DNA of 64,000 bases from Thiohalocapsa sp. (GTDB taxonomy: Bacteria > Pseudomonadota > Gammaproteobacteria > Chromatiales > Chromatiaceae). Under the pieces are notes generated by a model. It made no database searches. It was not told the origin of the DNA and saw only the letters and a list, made by a program, of their open reading frames with translations. The DNA is taken from assembly GCF_022340605.1 (NCBI RefSeq), contig NZ_JAJDNQ010000022.1, forward strand, positions 1 through 64,000. The letters are read 5' to 3'. A program made the translations under genes and the position numbers. Shown here in pieces: positions 8,975-18,165 of the stretch. Each line of letters opens with the position of its first letter. Within the stretch, counting starts at the first letter, position 1.

Positions 8975-9460
8975 ATGAACGCCGAGACCGACTTTCCGTA
9001 TCTTCGCAGCTCGCCGCTGACCACGGGGTTGACCGACGACCAAGTGCGCGCCCTGGCCGGCATCGCCTACTGCCGCCGCCTGGAGGACGGCGAGGTGCTC
9101 ATCGACGAGGGCAAGATCGACAACAGCTTGCACATTCTGGCCGAGGGCGGCATCGCGGTGACCCGCGACATGGGCAAGGGCGAGTACACCACCATCCACG
9201 TGCTGCGCACCGGCGACCTGGCGGGCGAGATGGGCTTCATCAGCGGGCGGCCGCATACCGCCACCCTGCGCTCCCTGGGCCGAACCCAGGTGTGCAGCGT
9301 CGAGCGCGAGGCCTTCGAGGGGCTGGTGGAACAGGACCCGTGGCTGGTGTACCGGGTGATGCAGAACATCGTGCACGTGAGCCAGGACATCCTGCGGCGC
9401 ATGAACGCCCAGTACGTGGAGCTGACCAAGTACGTCTACCGCACGCACGCGGTGTTCTAG
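8975..9460 (+). CDS. Cyclic nucleotide-binding domain protein
   Basis: A 161-residue stand-alone cNMP-binding domain (about residues 15-135) of the CRP/Fnr superfamily. The phosphate-binding cassette region reads LRTGDLAGEMGFISGRPHTA, although the usual Arg-Ala/Thr-Ala triad is not clear. There is no DNA-binding helix-turn-helix after it; the protein ends HAVF. It therefore probably senses a ligand and works through a partner, or no longer binds a nucleotide. A GC-rich hairpin follows at 9499. Family call is firm; ligand and partner are unknown. Confidence 0.85.
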   Translation: MNAETDFPYLRSSPLTTGLTDDQVRALAGIAYCRRLEDGEVLIDEGKIDNSLHILAEGGIAVTRDMGKGEYTTIHVLRTGDLAGEMGFISGRPHTATLRSLGRTQVCSVEREAFEGLVEQDPWLVYRVMQNIVHVSQDILRRMNAQYVELTKYVYRTHAVF

Positions 9461-9498
9461 TGCTTCGCAGCTCAGTGCCTTGGCGGCACTGGGCACCG

Positions 9499-9515
9499 CC
9501 GGGCATCCTGCCCGG
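9499..9515 (+). terminator. GC-rich hairpin after the cNMP-binding gene
   Basis: CCGGGCA-TCC-TGCCCGG lies 38 bp past the stop at 9460. There is no T-run. It may act as a terminator or belong to the dispersed GCCGGGC palindromes. Confidence 0.35.
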
Positions 9516-9544
9516 TGGGAAACGCCGAACAGGTCGGCGCCTCT

Positions 9545-9757
9545 CTAGCCCTCGGCTTCAGCGTCGCCGGCAGAGGCTTCAGTGGCTTCCGGCTCCGGCG
9601 CCTTGGTCTTGGGCGCCTCGATCAGGCCCTCGGCCAGCAGAATGGCCGCCTTGTCGTCGCCGTTGACCCACTTCTTGGTCTTCATGTCCTGCACCGCATG
9701 GCGCCCGGAGCGCTTCTTGTAGATGCGGTGGGTGTCGGTCTTCTTCACTTGCTCCAT
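9545..9757 (-). CDS. Small conserved protein of unknown function
   Basis: 70 residues. The conserved-looking half is residues 1-45 (KKTDTHRIYKKRSGRHAVQD, then KKWVNGDDKAAILLAEGLI). It is followed by a loose Ala/Glu/Pro tail. Similar short basic proteins are common in gammaproteobacteria and have no assigned role. No signal peptide or membrane segment is visible. Convergent with the cNMP-binding gene. Confidence 0.6.
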   Translation of the reverse strand: MEQVKKTDTHRIYKKRSGRHAVQDMKTKKWVNGDDKAAILLAEGLIEAPKTKAPEPEATEASAGDAEAEG

Positions 9758-9877
9758 CGGTTGTCGGTCTCGTTCGGTTCAGGGTTGCTGTTGATGCACG
9801 GGGGTCCGGCTGCAAACCGGCCACCGCAGGTAACGGGTGTCGGCGACCCGGTGGCGGGTTTTGCGTGACCGCGGGCG

Positions 9878-10213
9878 TTAGCGGCGCGTGTCGTCGTCGA
9901 GTCGATCCCAGCGGCGGTCTTCGCCTTCGTCGAGGTAGCGGGGTGGGCCGTCGATGCGCTCGACGTCCACATGGAACTTGGCCAGCAGCGCGGCGATGGC
10001 GCCGACGGCCGCGATCACGGGCGCCAACAGGGTCAGCGCGCCGCCGACGGCCACGCCGGCCGTGAGCGGGATCTCGATCAGCGCCTCACCGCTCGGTCGG
10101 CGGATGATGAGCCGGCGCACGTTGCCGTCGGCGATCAGCTTCTTGACGAAGTCCACCAGCTCGTTGCCGGCGACGGAGACACGCTCGGTGATGGTGCGCT
10201 TGCCTTTGTTCAT
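9878..10213 (-). CDS. DUF4342 domain protein
   Basis: 111 residues. The N-terminal half (TERVSVAGNELVDFVKKLI, then NVRRLIIRRPSGEALIEIPL) fits DUF4342. It is followed by a hydrophobic segment, GVAVGGALTLLAPVIAAVGA, that can span the membrane, and an acidic tail (DEGEDRRWDRLDDD). Start ATG 10213 is chosen because the domain begins right there; the frame is open further up but reads like noise. In Firmicutes the domain occurs with UBA-like folds; no function is established. Confidence 0.75.
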   Translation of the reverse strand: MNKGKRTITERVSVAGNELVDFVKKLIADGNVRRLIIRRPSGEALIEIPLTAGVAVGGALTLLAPVIAAVGAIAALLAKFHVDVERIDGPPRYLDEGEDRRWDRLDDDTRR

Positions 10214-10376
10214 GGTACTGCACCGCGGGGTGCTGCCCCCAGCTTGCGGGAAACGCACCACTATACCCGACGGGGTACCGTCGCGGCGACTATGTCGACG
10301 GTGCTGATTTGCGGATGCCTGGTGCGCCGCATCGACGGCCCCAGTCTCAGCCGTCCCGGTATCAGCGACCCCGGTA

Positions 10377-11447
10377 TCAGCCACCCGGGTGACAGAAGCG
10401 CGTCAGTCGGGCGCCGTCCGGCGTCACTTCCTCGCCCGATGGCAGCGGCTCGGCCGGGTCGCGAATCCAGTCGGCGATGTCATTGCGCACCAAAGCGCCT
10501 TGGCGGTCCCGTGGCAGCATGTGCCAGCCGTGCCGGTACAGCACCAGACGCAGTTGCGGTGCATCTTGCGGCAGGTCTTGCACCATGCGGCAGTAGGCGC
10601 TGCGCGGGATGATGTAGTCGCGCTCGCCGTAGAGCACCAGGGTCGGCGGTCCGCGTAGTTGTCGCACGCCGTCGGCGGCGCGGTCCATGAGGTTGGTGAC
10701 GCCCCAGAGCGTATCCACGTGGGCGCCTTTGAGCACCAGCGGGTCGGCGCCCATGGCCCGCAGCATGGGCATGTTGTCGGTGGGATGGATGGGGACGCCC
10801 TGGCCGGTGAGCAGCGTCCGCGGTGCGACGCGTGCCAGGGTGTCCAGCGCCGCGCGCTGGTACCAGGGCATGCTGCCCCGGTTCCAGACGGCCGGGGCGA
10901 TGAGCACGACGCCATCCACCGGCAGCGGCCCCTCTGCGAGTGCCGCCAGCACCACGGCGGCGCCCATGCTCTCGCCGATGACGAACAACCGGGAACCCGG
11001 GTGGCGTTGATGCAGCACCGCGGCGAGGTCGCGCAGGTCCGTGGCCAATTGCTCGCTGCCGTGCCAGCGTCCGGCGAGCAACCCGGCGCCGAAGCCCCGC
11101 TGGTCCACCGCGTACACGCGAACACCGTCCGCGGCGAGGCGCTCCGCCAGCGGGGCGAAGGCCTTGCCGTAATCGTTGAAGCCATGCAGGCCAAGCACCA
11201 GGGTGTCGGACCCCCGTGGCCCCCAGGTCCGCAGCGGCAGCCGAAAGCCGTCCGGCATGCGCGCGTACTCCGCGGCCAGCTCGGGTTCCAGCACCGGCGC
11301 CGCACTGGGCACCGGCCGTGGCGTGGCACAGCCGGCCAGCAGCGGAACGACCAGCGTACCGGCCACGACGCCGAGCCCGAGGGCGAGCGACGTCCAGCTC
11401 CGGCGTGCGGTGATGCATGGTGCCCGCTGGGTGTCGATGTCGCTCAT
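10377..11447 (-). CDS. Lipoprotein alpha/beta hydrolase (lysophospholipase-like)
   Basis: 356 residues. A lipoprotein signal ends in the lipobox LLAGC at about residue 39, so the enzyme is probably anchored in the envelope. The hydrolase fold shows LGLHGFNDYGKAFAP (oxyanion region), FVIGESMGAAV with the nucleophile elbow G-E-S-M-G, LVLYGERDYIIP (acid) and YRHGWHML (catalytic His). It resembles monoacylglycerol lipase/lysophospholipase (PldB-like). Its ATG overlaps the TGA of the upstream hydrolase gene (ATGA), so the two are translationally coupled. The substrate is not known. Confidence 0.88.
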   Translation of the reverse strand: MSDIDTQRAPCITARRSWTSLALGLGVVAGTLVVPLLAGCATPRPVPSAAPVLEPELAAEYARMPDGFRLPLRTWGPRGSDTLVLGLHGFNDYGKAFAPLAERLAADGVRVYAVDQRGFGAGLLAGRWHGSEQLATDLRDLAAVLHQRHPGSRLFVIGESMGAAVVLAALAEGPLPVDGVVLIAPAVWNRGSMPWYQRAALDTLARVAPRTLLTGQGVPIHPTDNMPMLRAMGADPLVLKGAHVDTLWGVTNLMDRAADGVRQLRGPPTLVLYGERDYIIPRSAYCRMVQDLPQDAPQLRLVLYRHGWHMLPRDRQGALVRNDIADWIRDPAEPLPSGEEVTPDGARLTRFCHPGG

Positions 11448-12277
11448 GGTGCTGCCGCCCGCCAGTCGAGAAAGTCCGCGAGGGCTTGCTGATAGTGCGG
11501 CTGGCTGTCCAGAAAGCCCTCGTTGTGCCCCCCCGCCAGCGCCATGAAGCGCTTTGGCCCGGGGGCCGCAGCGTAGAGCGCCCGCCCGTGCGCGAAGGGC
11601 ACGACGCCGTCGTCCGGGCTGTGCAGCACCAGCACCGGGCAGTGCACCCGCGCCAGGTGCTCGGCGGATGGAAACCGATAGCGCAGCGGCATGAGCCGGG
11701 CCAGCCACGGGTGGTGCAGCCGCGCCATGGATTCGATATCGGTGAAGCTGGATTCCACGATCAGTGCCCCCGGCTGTACGCGCGCCGCGAGCTCGGTGGC
11801 GACGGCACCCCCCAGGGAGCGGCCGAAGACGACGACGTCCGCCGGCGCGATGCCGCGTACCCCGGTGAGCCAGCGCCAGGCGGCGTCGGCGTCCCGATAC
11901 AGGCCGGTCTCGCCGGGCGTGCCGTCGCTCTGGCCATAGCCGCGGTAGTCGATGATGAGCTGATCGACCTTGAGCGCGCTGAAGATTCCAATGGACGCCG
12001 AACGGTGCGAGATGTTCCCGGCGTTGCCATGCAGGAAGAGCAACGTGTGCGGGCTGTGCCGGCGCCGCGAGGCGGGGAGGTACCAGCCGTGCAGGCGCAC
12101 GCCGTCGCTGGTGGTGAGCCAGACGTCGTTGAAGGCGAGCCCCCACTGCGAGGGTGTGCCCACGATTTCGTGGTAGGGGCGGAACAGGAGCTTCGGCTGC
12201 AGCAGCCAGACAAGGATGCCCGCGAGCAGGAGCGTGAGAACGCCGCCGAGCAGCATGGCCAGGGTCGCCTCCTTCAT
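11444..12277 (-). CDS. Membrane-anchored alpha/beta hydrolase (ABHD/YfhR type)
   Basis: 277 residues. One N-terminal transmembrane helix (LAMLLGGVLTLLLAGILVWL) is followed by a Peptidase_S9-like alpha/beta hydrolase. Landmarks are LLFLHGNAGNISHR, IDYRGYGQSDG, VVFGRSLGGAVATELA with the serine elbow, VLVLHSPDDGVVPF (Asp) and LAGGHNEGF (His). This is the YfhR/ABHD13 pattern, in which relatives are thought to act on lipids or peptides. It lies upstream of, and overlaps by ATGA, the lipoprotein hydrolase gene. Two coupled hydrolases at the envelope suggest a shared lipid substrate (inference). Confidence 0.88.
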   Translation of the reverse strand: MKEATLAMLLGGVLTLLLAGILVWLLQPKLLFRPYHEIVGTPSQWGLAFNDVWLTTSDGVRLHGWYLPASRRRHSPHTLLFLHGNAGNISHRSASIGIFSALKVDQLIIDYRGYGQSDGTPGETGLYRDADAAWRWLTGVRGIAPADVVVFGRSLGGAVATELAARVQPGALIVESSFTDIESMARLHHPWLARLMPLRYRFPSAEHLARVHCPVLVLHSPDDGVVPFAHGRALYAAAPGPKRFMALAGGHNEGFLDSQPHYQQALADFLDWRAAAP

Positions 12278-12326
12278 CCGCTCTGACCCACCGCGGGGCC
12301 GGCCATCGTCCGGCCGTAAGCTGCCA

Positions 12327-12785
12327 TCAGCGCCGCCGTCGCTGTCTGGTTGCCTTGGGCGTCTCGCTGCGCTGCTCGCCGTCGAGGTAGCACCAGCCGT
12401 CACCGACGCGGATGAAGCGGCTCGCCTCGTGCAGCCGTCCGGCGCGGCCGTGGCGCTTGTAGCGGGCGATGAACTCGACGGTGCCGTCGCGGTCGCCGGG
12501 GCCACCGCGCTCGGTACGCAGGATGCGCAGGTCCAGCCAGTGCAGGTCGGGGTCGAGCCCGGTGTCGGCATCCGACTCCGCGGCCACGTTTGGCAGCGGC
12601 GCGGACGCCGGGCACTGAGTCCGCGTCAGGTAGCCTGCATCCAGCAGCACGTAGGCCGTGTAGCGCGAGCGCATCAGCGCCTCCGCGGTGGCGGGCGGGC
12701 TGCCGGCAAGGATGGGGCCGCAGCAGGCGCCGAAGGGCCGGTTGCTGCCGCAGGGGCAGGGGTCGCTGGGAGTGGGCTTCAGCAC
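12327..12785 (-). CDS. ychJ: YchJ-family protein with SEC-C zinc motif
   Basis: 152 residues from GTG 12785. The N-terminal SEC-C-like motif CPCGSNRPFGACCGP would bind zinc. It is followed by the NTF2-like core (AEALMRSRYTAYVLLDAGYL, then EFIARYKRHGRAGRLHEAS). The family is UPF0225, with no proven function. The GTG is chosen because it precedes the zinc motif by a few residues, as in the family, and has AGG at a suitable distance. The tail is very basic (KATRQRRRR). Confidence 0.85.
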   Translation of the reverse strand: MLKPTPSDPCPCGSNRPFGACCGPILAGSPPATAEALMRSRYTAYVLLDAGYLTRTQCPASAPLPNVAAESDADTGLDPDLHWLDLRILRTERGGPGDRDGTVEFIARYKRHGRAGRLHEASRFIRVGDGWCYLDGEQRSETPKATRQRRRR

Positions 12786-12844
12786 GTTGCCTGATGTCGG
12801 ACGGAACGGACGAAACGGACGAGGCGGATGGGCCGGCGTGGGCG

Positions 12845-13855
12845 TCAGTACGCCGGCGGCATCGGCAGCGGCCCCTCTTGCATGGCGGCGATCTGCTCGC
12901 GCAGCGCCAGCACTTGATCTTGCCAGAAGCGGGGCTCGTCGAACCAAGGGAAGGCCGCCGGAAAGGCCGGGTCCTGCCAGCGGCGGGCGAGCCACGCGGC
13001 GTAGTGGATCTGGCGCAGGGTGCGCAGCGCCTCCAGCAGGTGCAGCTCGCGGGGGTCGAACTCGCGGAACTCCCGGTAGCCTGCCAGCACGGCGCCGAGC
13101 TGGGCGGTCATCTCCTCGCGGCTGCCGGCGAGCAGCATCCACAAGTCCTGGATCGCCGCCCCGGTGCGGGCGTCGTCGAGGTCGACGAAGTGGGCGCCGG
13201 CGTCCGTCCAGAGGATGTTGCCGGCGTGGCAGTCGCCGTGCAGGCGTAGCTGCGCGACGGCGCCGGCGCGCTCGAAGCAGGCGTGGACCTCCACCAGGGC
13301 CTGTTCCAGCACGCTGCGATAGGCGGGTTCCAGCTCCGGGGGTATCCAGCCCGCGTCCAGCAGGTAGGCGCCCGCCTCCTCGCCGAAGTGCCGGATGGTC
13401 AGCGCCGGCCGGTGTCGGAACGGCGCCGCGGCGCCGACGTTGTGCAGCCGGCCCAGTAGCCGCCCGAGCCGGCGCAGCACCTCGGCATTGTCCAGCTCCG
13501 GCGCGCGGCCGCCGCGGCGGGGTGTCATCGAGAAGCGCAGGTCCTCGTAGCGGTGCAGCGTGCGGCCGGCATATACGAGCGGTGGCACCAGCGGGATGTC
13601 GGCGTCCGCGAGTGCCTGCGCGAACGCGTGCTCCTCCAGGATTTGCGCGTCCGTCCAGCGTCCGGCCCGGTAGAACTTGGCGACGACGGGGTCGGCGTCT
13701 TCCAGGCCCACCTGGTAGACACGGTTCTCGTAGCTGTTCAGCGCGAGCAGCCGGCCGTCCACGGCCAGGCCCAGGGATTCGACGGCGTCGAGCACCCGCT
13801 CCGGGGTGAGGCGGGCATAAGGGGTCGGGTCGGTGGCGGCAGCGTGGTTGGTCAT
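12845..13855 (-). CDS. srkA: Stress response kinase SrkA (YihE/RdoA)
   Basis: 336 residues, the usual length. SrkA is a Ser/Thr protein kinase with a choline-kinase-like fold that counters stress-induced death in E. coli. It shows NSYENRVYQVGLED near the N-terminus, VVAKFYRAGRWTDAQILEEH with the ATP lysine, the catalytic loop LRLHGDCHAGNILWTD and the metal-binding FVDLDDARTG. In E. coli the gene precedes dsbA; here it lies just upstream of ychJ and 24 bp downstream of the glycerophosphodiesterase gene, all on the minus strand. Confidence 0.95.
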   Translation of the reverse strand: MTNHAAATDPTPYARLTPERVLDAVESLGLAVDGRLLALNSYENRVYQVGLEDADPVVAKFYRAGRWTDAQILEEHAFAQALADADIPLVPPLVYAGRTLHRYEDLRFSMTPRRGGRAPELDNAEVLRRLGRLLGRLHNVGAAAPFRHRPALTIRHFGEEAGAYLLDAGWIPPELEPAYRSVLEQALVEVHACFERAGAVAQLRLHGDCHAGNILWTDAGAHFVDLDDARTGAAIQDLWMLLAGSREEMTAQLGAVLAGYREFREFDPRELHLLEALRTLRQIHYAAWLARRWQDPAFPAAFPWFDEPRFWQDQVLALREQIAAMQEGPLPMPPAY

Positions 13856-13879
13856 GCTGGCGTTCGTGCGGCGATGGCG

Positions 13880-15709
13880 CTATTGCCCCTTGAGCTTGCG
13901 GCCCAGCGCCAGCAGCAGCAGCTCGCCGTCGGAGAGCTCGGCGCGGGCGTTGATCATGTCCCGCAGCACGGCCGGGCGATTGGTGATGATGTTGTCGACG
14001 CCGTAGTCGAGCATGCGGGCCATGTCCGCTTCACTGTCCACCGTCCAGACGTGGGTCTCCAGCCAGGCGCGGCGGTTGGTTCGCACGACGGCCGGTGTGA
14101 CTTGCGCCTGGCTCATGCTGAGCAGGTCTACGTCCAGGCCGCGGGGGTTGCCGAGGGCGGCGGTGACGATTTGGCCGATGCGGATCTCTGGTGCCAGCTC
14201 GCGCACCCGCGCGAGCCCGTTACGGTTCAGCGAAGTGATGATGCAGCGCTGGGCGCAGCCGGCGGCGCGCACCGCCTCGACTACCCGCTCGGCGAGCTGC
14301 TGATCGTGGCCGTTGTACTTGAGCTCGATGTTCAGCGCCAGGCGGCGGCCCGCGGCCGTCAGGGCCTCCTCCAGAGTCGGAATCTCCTCGCCGGCGAACG
14401 CGGGGCCGAAGCGGTTGCCCACATCCACCATGCGCAGGTCCGCAAGCTTTGCATCCCAGATGTTGGTGGGGATGCCGGCGACGCGCATCAGGTCCTTGTC
14501 GTGCAGCAGCACCAGCGCGCCGTCGGCGGTCTCCTGCACATCGATTTCGGCGAAGTCTGCGCCGTCGGAGATGGCCTGATACAGTGCCGCGAGCGTGTTC
14601 TCGGGTGCTTGCGCGGAACTGCCGCGATGCGCGGTCACCAGTGTCTTGCGGCCGAGCTTGAGGTCCGATAGCGTATGCGCCGCTAGGCCGCCGGCGGCGA
14701 GTAGCGCCAGCAGCGGCCCGCCGGCGATGATCCAGCGCGACGTACCTGCTCTCCGTGCGGCCGTGTTCCAGCGGCCATCCGGCAGGCCGTCCACGCCCAT
14801 CAAGGACAGGTACAGGTGCATGATGGAGACGGCCAGTACCGCCATCACGAAAAACGACGCCATGATCGCCAGCGCGGCCAGCAGCACCACCGCAAGGGCC
14901 GTCGCGAGCACCAGCGGGCGCATCCCGTCGACGAGCCGCAGCAGTGCGCCCAAGGCCGCATCCGCTAGCCATAGCGCCAGCGCCGACACGGCCACGGCCA
15001 GCAGCAGGTTCAGCACCACGATGCGGAAGGTCCGTAAGCGCTGTCCGCGCAGCAGCTCCGCGCTGCGCCGCAACGCCTGCCGGCCGCGGCTGCCCTCGTA
15101 CAGGCACAGCGGCACGGTAAGCGCCCAGTCGATCAGATAGCGCAGCAGGATGGCTAGCGCCGCCAGTGCCAGTGTGGCGCCGATGCCGAGTGCGGCGAGA
15201 AAGACCGGCGGCCGCTCGGTGAGGTACCAGTTGATGTCGTGCGCGCCCAGCAGCGTCTTGTAGACGAGCGCAGCCACTGCCGCCAGCGGCAACAGCCACG
15301 CCAGCAGGATGCCCACCTGCCACAGCGCGAGATGCAGTAGGCGGGGCAGGGCGTAAAGGGCCGTCGCCAACGCGTCGCGCCAGCTCACCGGCCGGCCGCG
15401 CCCGGCGCCGGCGGCAATGTGCATGAGGCCCGCCAGCTCCGCATAGACGCTGGTGAGCGTGAGTGCGGCGGCCAGGAGCACGAAGGCCAGGCCGGGCAGG
15501 GAGACCAGAAAGTCGGCGATGGCCTCGTTGGTGACACTTACGGCACCGCTGGTGTCGATCAGCCGCTGTAGCACCCAGGCGCCGAGCGGTGCCAACAGCG
15601 TGACGCCGATGGCCTTGTAGATGAGGTCGTAGGCAAGGCCGCTGCGCACCGTGCGCCCGAACAGTGCGTGGGCGTAGACGTCGTACCAGGTGTCGATGAC
15701 ACGGCTCAT
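13880..15709 (-). CDS. Glycerophosphodiester phosphodiesterase with membrane domain
   Basis: 609 residues in two parts. Residues 1 to about 350 hold several long hydrophobic segments (for example FLVSLPGLAFVLLAAALTL and VLATALAVVLLAALAIMASF), matching the GPDPase membrane domain. Residues from about 360 form a GDPD barrel: VTAHRGSSAQAPENTLAAL, DFAEIDVQETADGALVLLHD (catalytic His and metal ligands) and LNIELKYN. The enzyme would hydrolyse glycerophosphodiesters to sn-glycerol-3-phosphate and an alcohol at the membrane. Its start overlaps the stop of the antiporter gene by ATGA. Confidence 0.92.
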   Translation of the reverse strand: MSRVIDTWYDVYAHALFGRTVRSGLAYDLIYKAIGVTLLAPLGAWVLQRLIDTSGAVSVTNEAIADFLVSLPGLAFVLLAAALTLTSVYAELAGLMHIAAGAGRGRPVSWRDALATALYALPRLLHLALWQVGILLAWLLPLAAVAALVYKTLLGAHDINWYLTERPPVFLAALGIGATLALAALAILLRYLIDWALTVPLCLYEGSRGRQALRRSAELLRGQRLRTFRIVVLNLLLAVAVSALALWLADAALGALLRLVDGMRPLVLATALAVVLLAALAIMASFFVMAVLAVSIMHLYLSLMGVDGLPDGRWNTAARRAGTSRWIIAGGPLLALLAAGGLAAHTLSDLKLGRKTLVTAHRGSSAQAPENTLAALYQAISDGADFAEIDVQETADGALVLLHDKDLMRVAGIPTNIWDAKLADLRMVDVGNRFGPAFAGEEIPTLEEALTAAGRRLALNIELKYNGHDQQLAERVVEAVRAAGCAQRCIITSLNRNGLARVRELAPEIRIGQIVTAALGNPRGLDVDLLSMSQAQVTPAVVRTNRRAWLETHVWTVDSEADMARMLDYGVDNIITNRPAVLRDMINARAELSDGELLLLALGRKLKGQ

Positions 15710-17031
15710 GGCGCGGCGCGGTCAGCCTCTGGACCGGCATCGGATGCCGACTTCGCGCCGTCGCTCGGCAGCAGCTCCGTACGCTCCATCTCGATGTCCG
15801 CCCGCTTGGCCACGGCGCGCACCACCGGCCCGAGCGTCAGCCCCTGCACCAGGATCGAGAACACCACCACGCAATAGGTGACGGTCACCAGCAGGTCGCG
15901 GTTCTCGCCGGTCGGCAGCGAGAGCGCCAGCGCCACCGAGATGCCACCGCGCAGGCCGCCCCAGGTGAGGATGGTCACCACCCCCGGCGAGAGGCTGCGG
16001 AAGCGGCGAATGAGGGCAATGGGGAACCCGGCGCTGATGGCGCGTGCGATCAACACCAGCGGGATGGCGAGCACGCCGGCGATGAGGTATTTCGGGCTCA
16101 ACGTGAGCACCAGCACCTCCAGGCCGATCAAGACGAACAGCACGGCGTTCAGCACCTCATCCACAAGCTCCCAGAAGTTGTCCAGGTGCTGCTGGGTGAG
16201 CTGCGACATGGCGCCGTCGCGGCCCTGGTTGCCGATCAGCAGGCCGGCGACCACGACGGTGATGGGCGCGGAGATGTGCAGGTGCTCGGCCGCGGCATAG
16301 CTGCCGCTGGCGAGTGCCAGCGTGATCAGAACCTCCACCTGATAGTTGTCCACGCGGCGCAGCATCATGTAGGCGATGCCGCCGGTGACCAGGCCGAACA
16401 GCAGCCCGCCCCCGGCCTCGTGCATGAACAAGTGCGCCACCTGCGGCAGGGTCATGTGATCGCCGAAGGCGACCTCGCTCACCACCACGAAGACGACCAC
16501 CGCGACACCGTCGTTGAACAGCGATTCACCGGTGATCTTGACCTCGAGGCTCTTCGGTGCGCCGGCACTCTTCAGGATGCCGAGCACGGCGATGGGGTCT
16601 GTCGGGGCGATGAGGGCGCCGAACAACAGGCAGTAAATGTAGGGCACGTCCAGGCCGAGCAGCCAGAACACCACGCAGACGCTCGTGCCTACCAGTAGGG
16701 TGGCACCAATCACGCTGGCAGTGGCAAGCGTCCCGATCACCCACTTCTGCTTGGCCAGCTCGAACAGGTTGACGTGCAGCGCACCGGCGAACAAAAGAAA
16801 GCTCAGCATGCCGTGCATCAGCGTCGCGTCGAAATCGATGCTGTCGAGCATCGCTCGAGCGTCGTTCTCCAGGCCGTCGCTGCCTGGTATCGGCATCAGC
16901 AGTGCCAGCGATACCAACAGCGCGATCAGCATCAGGCCGATGGCGGTGGGCATTTTCAGGAAGCGGTAGTTGATCCAACTGAACAGCGCGGACAGTGTGA
17001 TCAGGATGGCAATGATGTCGAACAGTCCCAT
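15706..17031 (-). CDS. Na+/H+ antiporter, CPA1 family (NhaP-like)
   Basis: 441 residues with about 12 membrane helices from the start at 17031 (MGLFDIIAILITLSALFSW). The CPA1 signature is clear: LFGALIAPTDPIAVLGILK, then KITGESLFNDGVAVVVF with the ND pair in helix 5. The C-terminal tail is short and acidic, without an RCK/TrkA-C domain. It would exchange Na+ or K+ for protons at the inner membrane. It overlaps the downstream phosphodiesterase by ATGA, so the two are made together. Exact ion use cannot be read from sequence. Confidence 0.92.
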   Translation of the reverse strand: MGLFDIIAILITLSALFSWINYRFLKMPTAIGLMLIALLVSLALLMPIPGSDGLENDARAMLDSIDFDATLMHGMLSFLLFAGALHVNLFELAKQKWVIGTLATASVIGATLLVGTSVCVVFWLLGLDVPYIYCLLFGALIAPTDPIAVLGILKSAGAPKSLEVKITGESLFNDGVAVVVFVVVSEVAFGDHMTLPQVAHLFMHEAGGGLLFGLVTGGIAYMMLRRVDNYQVEVLITLALASGSYAAAEHLHISAPITVVVAGLLIGNQGRDGAMSQLTQQHLDNFWELVDEVLNAVLFVLIGLEVLVLTLSPKYLIAGVLAIPLVLIARAISAGFPIALIRRFRSLSPGVVTILTWGGLRGGISVALALSLPTGENRDLLVTVTYCVVVFSILVQGLTLGPVVRAVAKRADIEMERTELLPSDGAKSASDAGPEADRAAP

Positions 17032-17176
17032 GGGCGGTCGCTGGCTCGGCTGGGCGGTGCCTGTGTTCGGGGTACGGCACGGACATCGGCGCGGGTGAAA
17101 CACGCGCGGCGTCGGCTGTGCGGATTCGCGGGCGGCCGTGTTACGCAGTCAACGGCGGTACCCGGGCCGGCACCTA

Positions 17177-17608
17177 TTATGCCGGCTTCCGCCCGTGGCC
17201 GTCTGGGGGGCTGCTGCCGGCAGGAATTTGGCGCCGGCTCTCGTGGGCCGCCGCTGCCAGCGCAACCCGCAGTGTCAGGTCTGCCAGGAGTTGCTCGATC
17301 TGCGCGCGCACCGCAGGCAGCTCCGCCAGTGGCAGCGCGTACGGCGAGCGCCCGCAATGCCAGCCGTCGCGGTCGATGCTGCCGATGATCACCCGCGGCG
17401 GCAGCGGATAAGGATGCGGCGCCTGGCCACGCTGGCTTGCCAGCAGCAGCCGCACGCGGGCGCGCTCCGTGGCGGCTTGTGCGCCGCGGTCGCGGTCGAA
17501 GCCGCAAAAGCGCACCAGATAACGGCGCGGCAGGTCCGGATCAGGCGAGAGCTCCAGGAAGCTCGTTCCGCCCAGGCCCAGGCGGCGGGGCTTCAACGGC
17601 ACGGGCAT
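17177..17608 (-). CDS. Hypothetical protein
   Basis: 143 residues, not recognised. Start ATG 17608 (MPVPLKPRRLGLGGTSFLEL) is chosen because the frame further upstream runs into tandem repeats. There are hydrophobic stretches but no clear membrane helix, signal peptide or enzyme motif; the middle is basic (FDRDRGAQAATERARVRLLL). The C-terminus is hydrophilic and looks disordered. It lies just upstream of the antiporter on the same strand. Codon use looks coding, but confidence is moderate. Confidence 0.5.
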   Translation of the reverse strand: MPVPLKPRRLGLGGTSFLELSPDPDLPRRYLVRFCGFDRDRGAQAATERARVRLLLASQRGQAPHPYPLPPRVIIGSIDRDGWHCGRSPYALPLAELPAVRAQIEQLLADLTLRVALAAAAHESRRQIPAGSSPPDGHGRKPA

Positions 17609-17706
17609 TTTGGGGGCTCCGTCGGTTGGCGCCCCTTCAACATAGGCGACCGCGCGCCGGTTCGTAAGGCGGACGCAGCGACGGGTGTCGGCGTCGTGGC
17701 GGGTGC

Positions 17707-17818
17707 GGAGTGCGGAGTGCGGAGTGCAAGAGTGCAGGAGTGCACAAGAGTGCAGGAGTGCAAGAGTGCAGGAGTGCAGGAGTGCAGGAGTGCAGGAGTG
17801 CAGGAGTGCAGGAGTGCA
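17707..17818. repeat. Tandem 8-bp repeat, 14 copies of GAGTGC core
   Basis: Fourteen copies of GAGTGC spaced mostly by AG (unit AGGAGTGC); the first three have a 7-bp unit (GGAGTGC) and one has a 10-bp spacing. The last six copies are exact. It lies between the unknown gene start at 17608 and the dispersed repeat at 17885. It is not coding: the 8-bp unit shifts the reading frame. Confidence 0.9.
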
Positions 17819-17884
17819 TGTGGGAGCGGCGTCCTCGCCGCGACTCTGCCTGCAATCCGTACATTGTCGGTTGTCACGCGCCGG

Positions 17885-18060
<176 letters not shown>

Positions 18061-18091
18061 CCCCCTCCTTCGCTGGCTTGCGGGTTTTCCC

Positions 18092-18120
18092 TTGACAGCG
18101 TGCCAACGAGCTACTATTAC
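18092..18120 (+). promoter_or_regulatory. Sigma-70 promoter for the NlpC/P60 gene
   Basis: TTGACA at 18092-18097, a 17-bp spacer, then TATTAC at 18115-18120. It lies 46 bp upstream of the ATG at 18166 and is unusually close to consensus for this GC-rich DNA. Confidence 0.75.
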
Positions 18121-18165
18121 TTTGACGTACAGAAACTTAGAATAACTTCTGGGGAATCTACATCA

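Noticed and set aside
10331-10377. Two copies of CGGTATCAGC 15 bp apart after the lipoprotein hydrolase gene
   Set aside because: Only two short copies; too little to call a repeat element or terminator.
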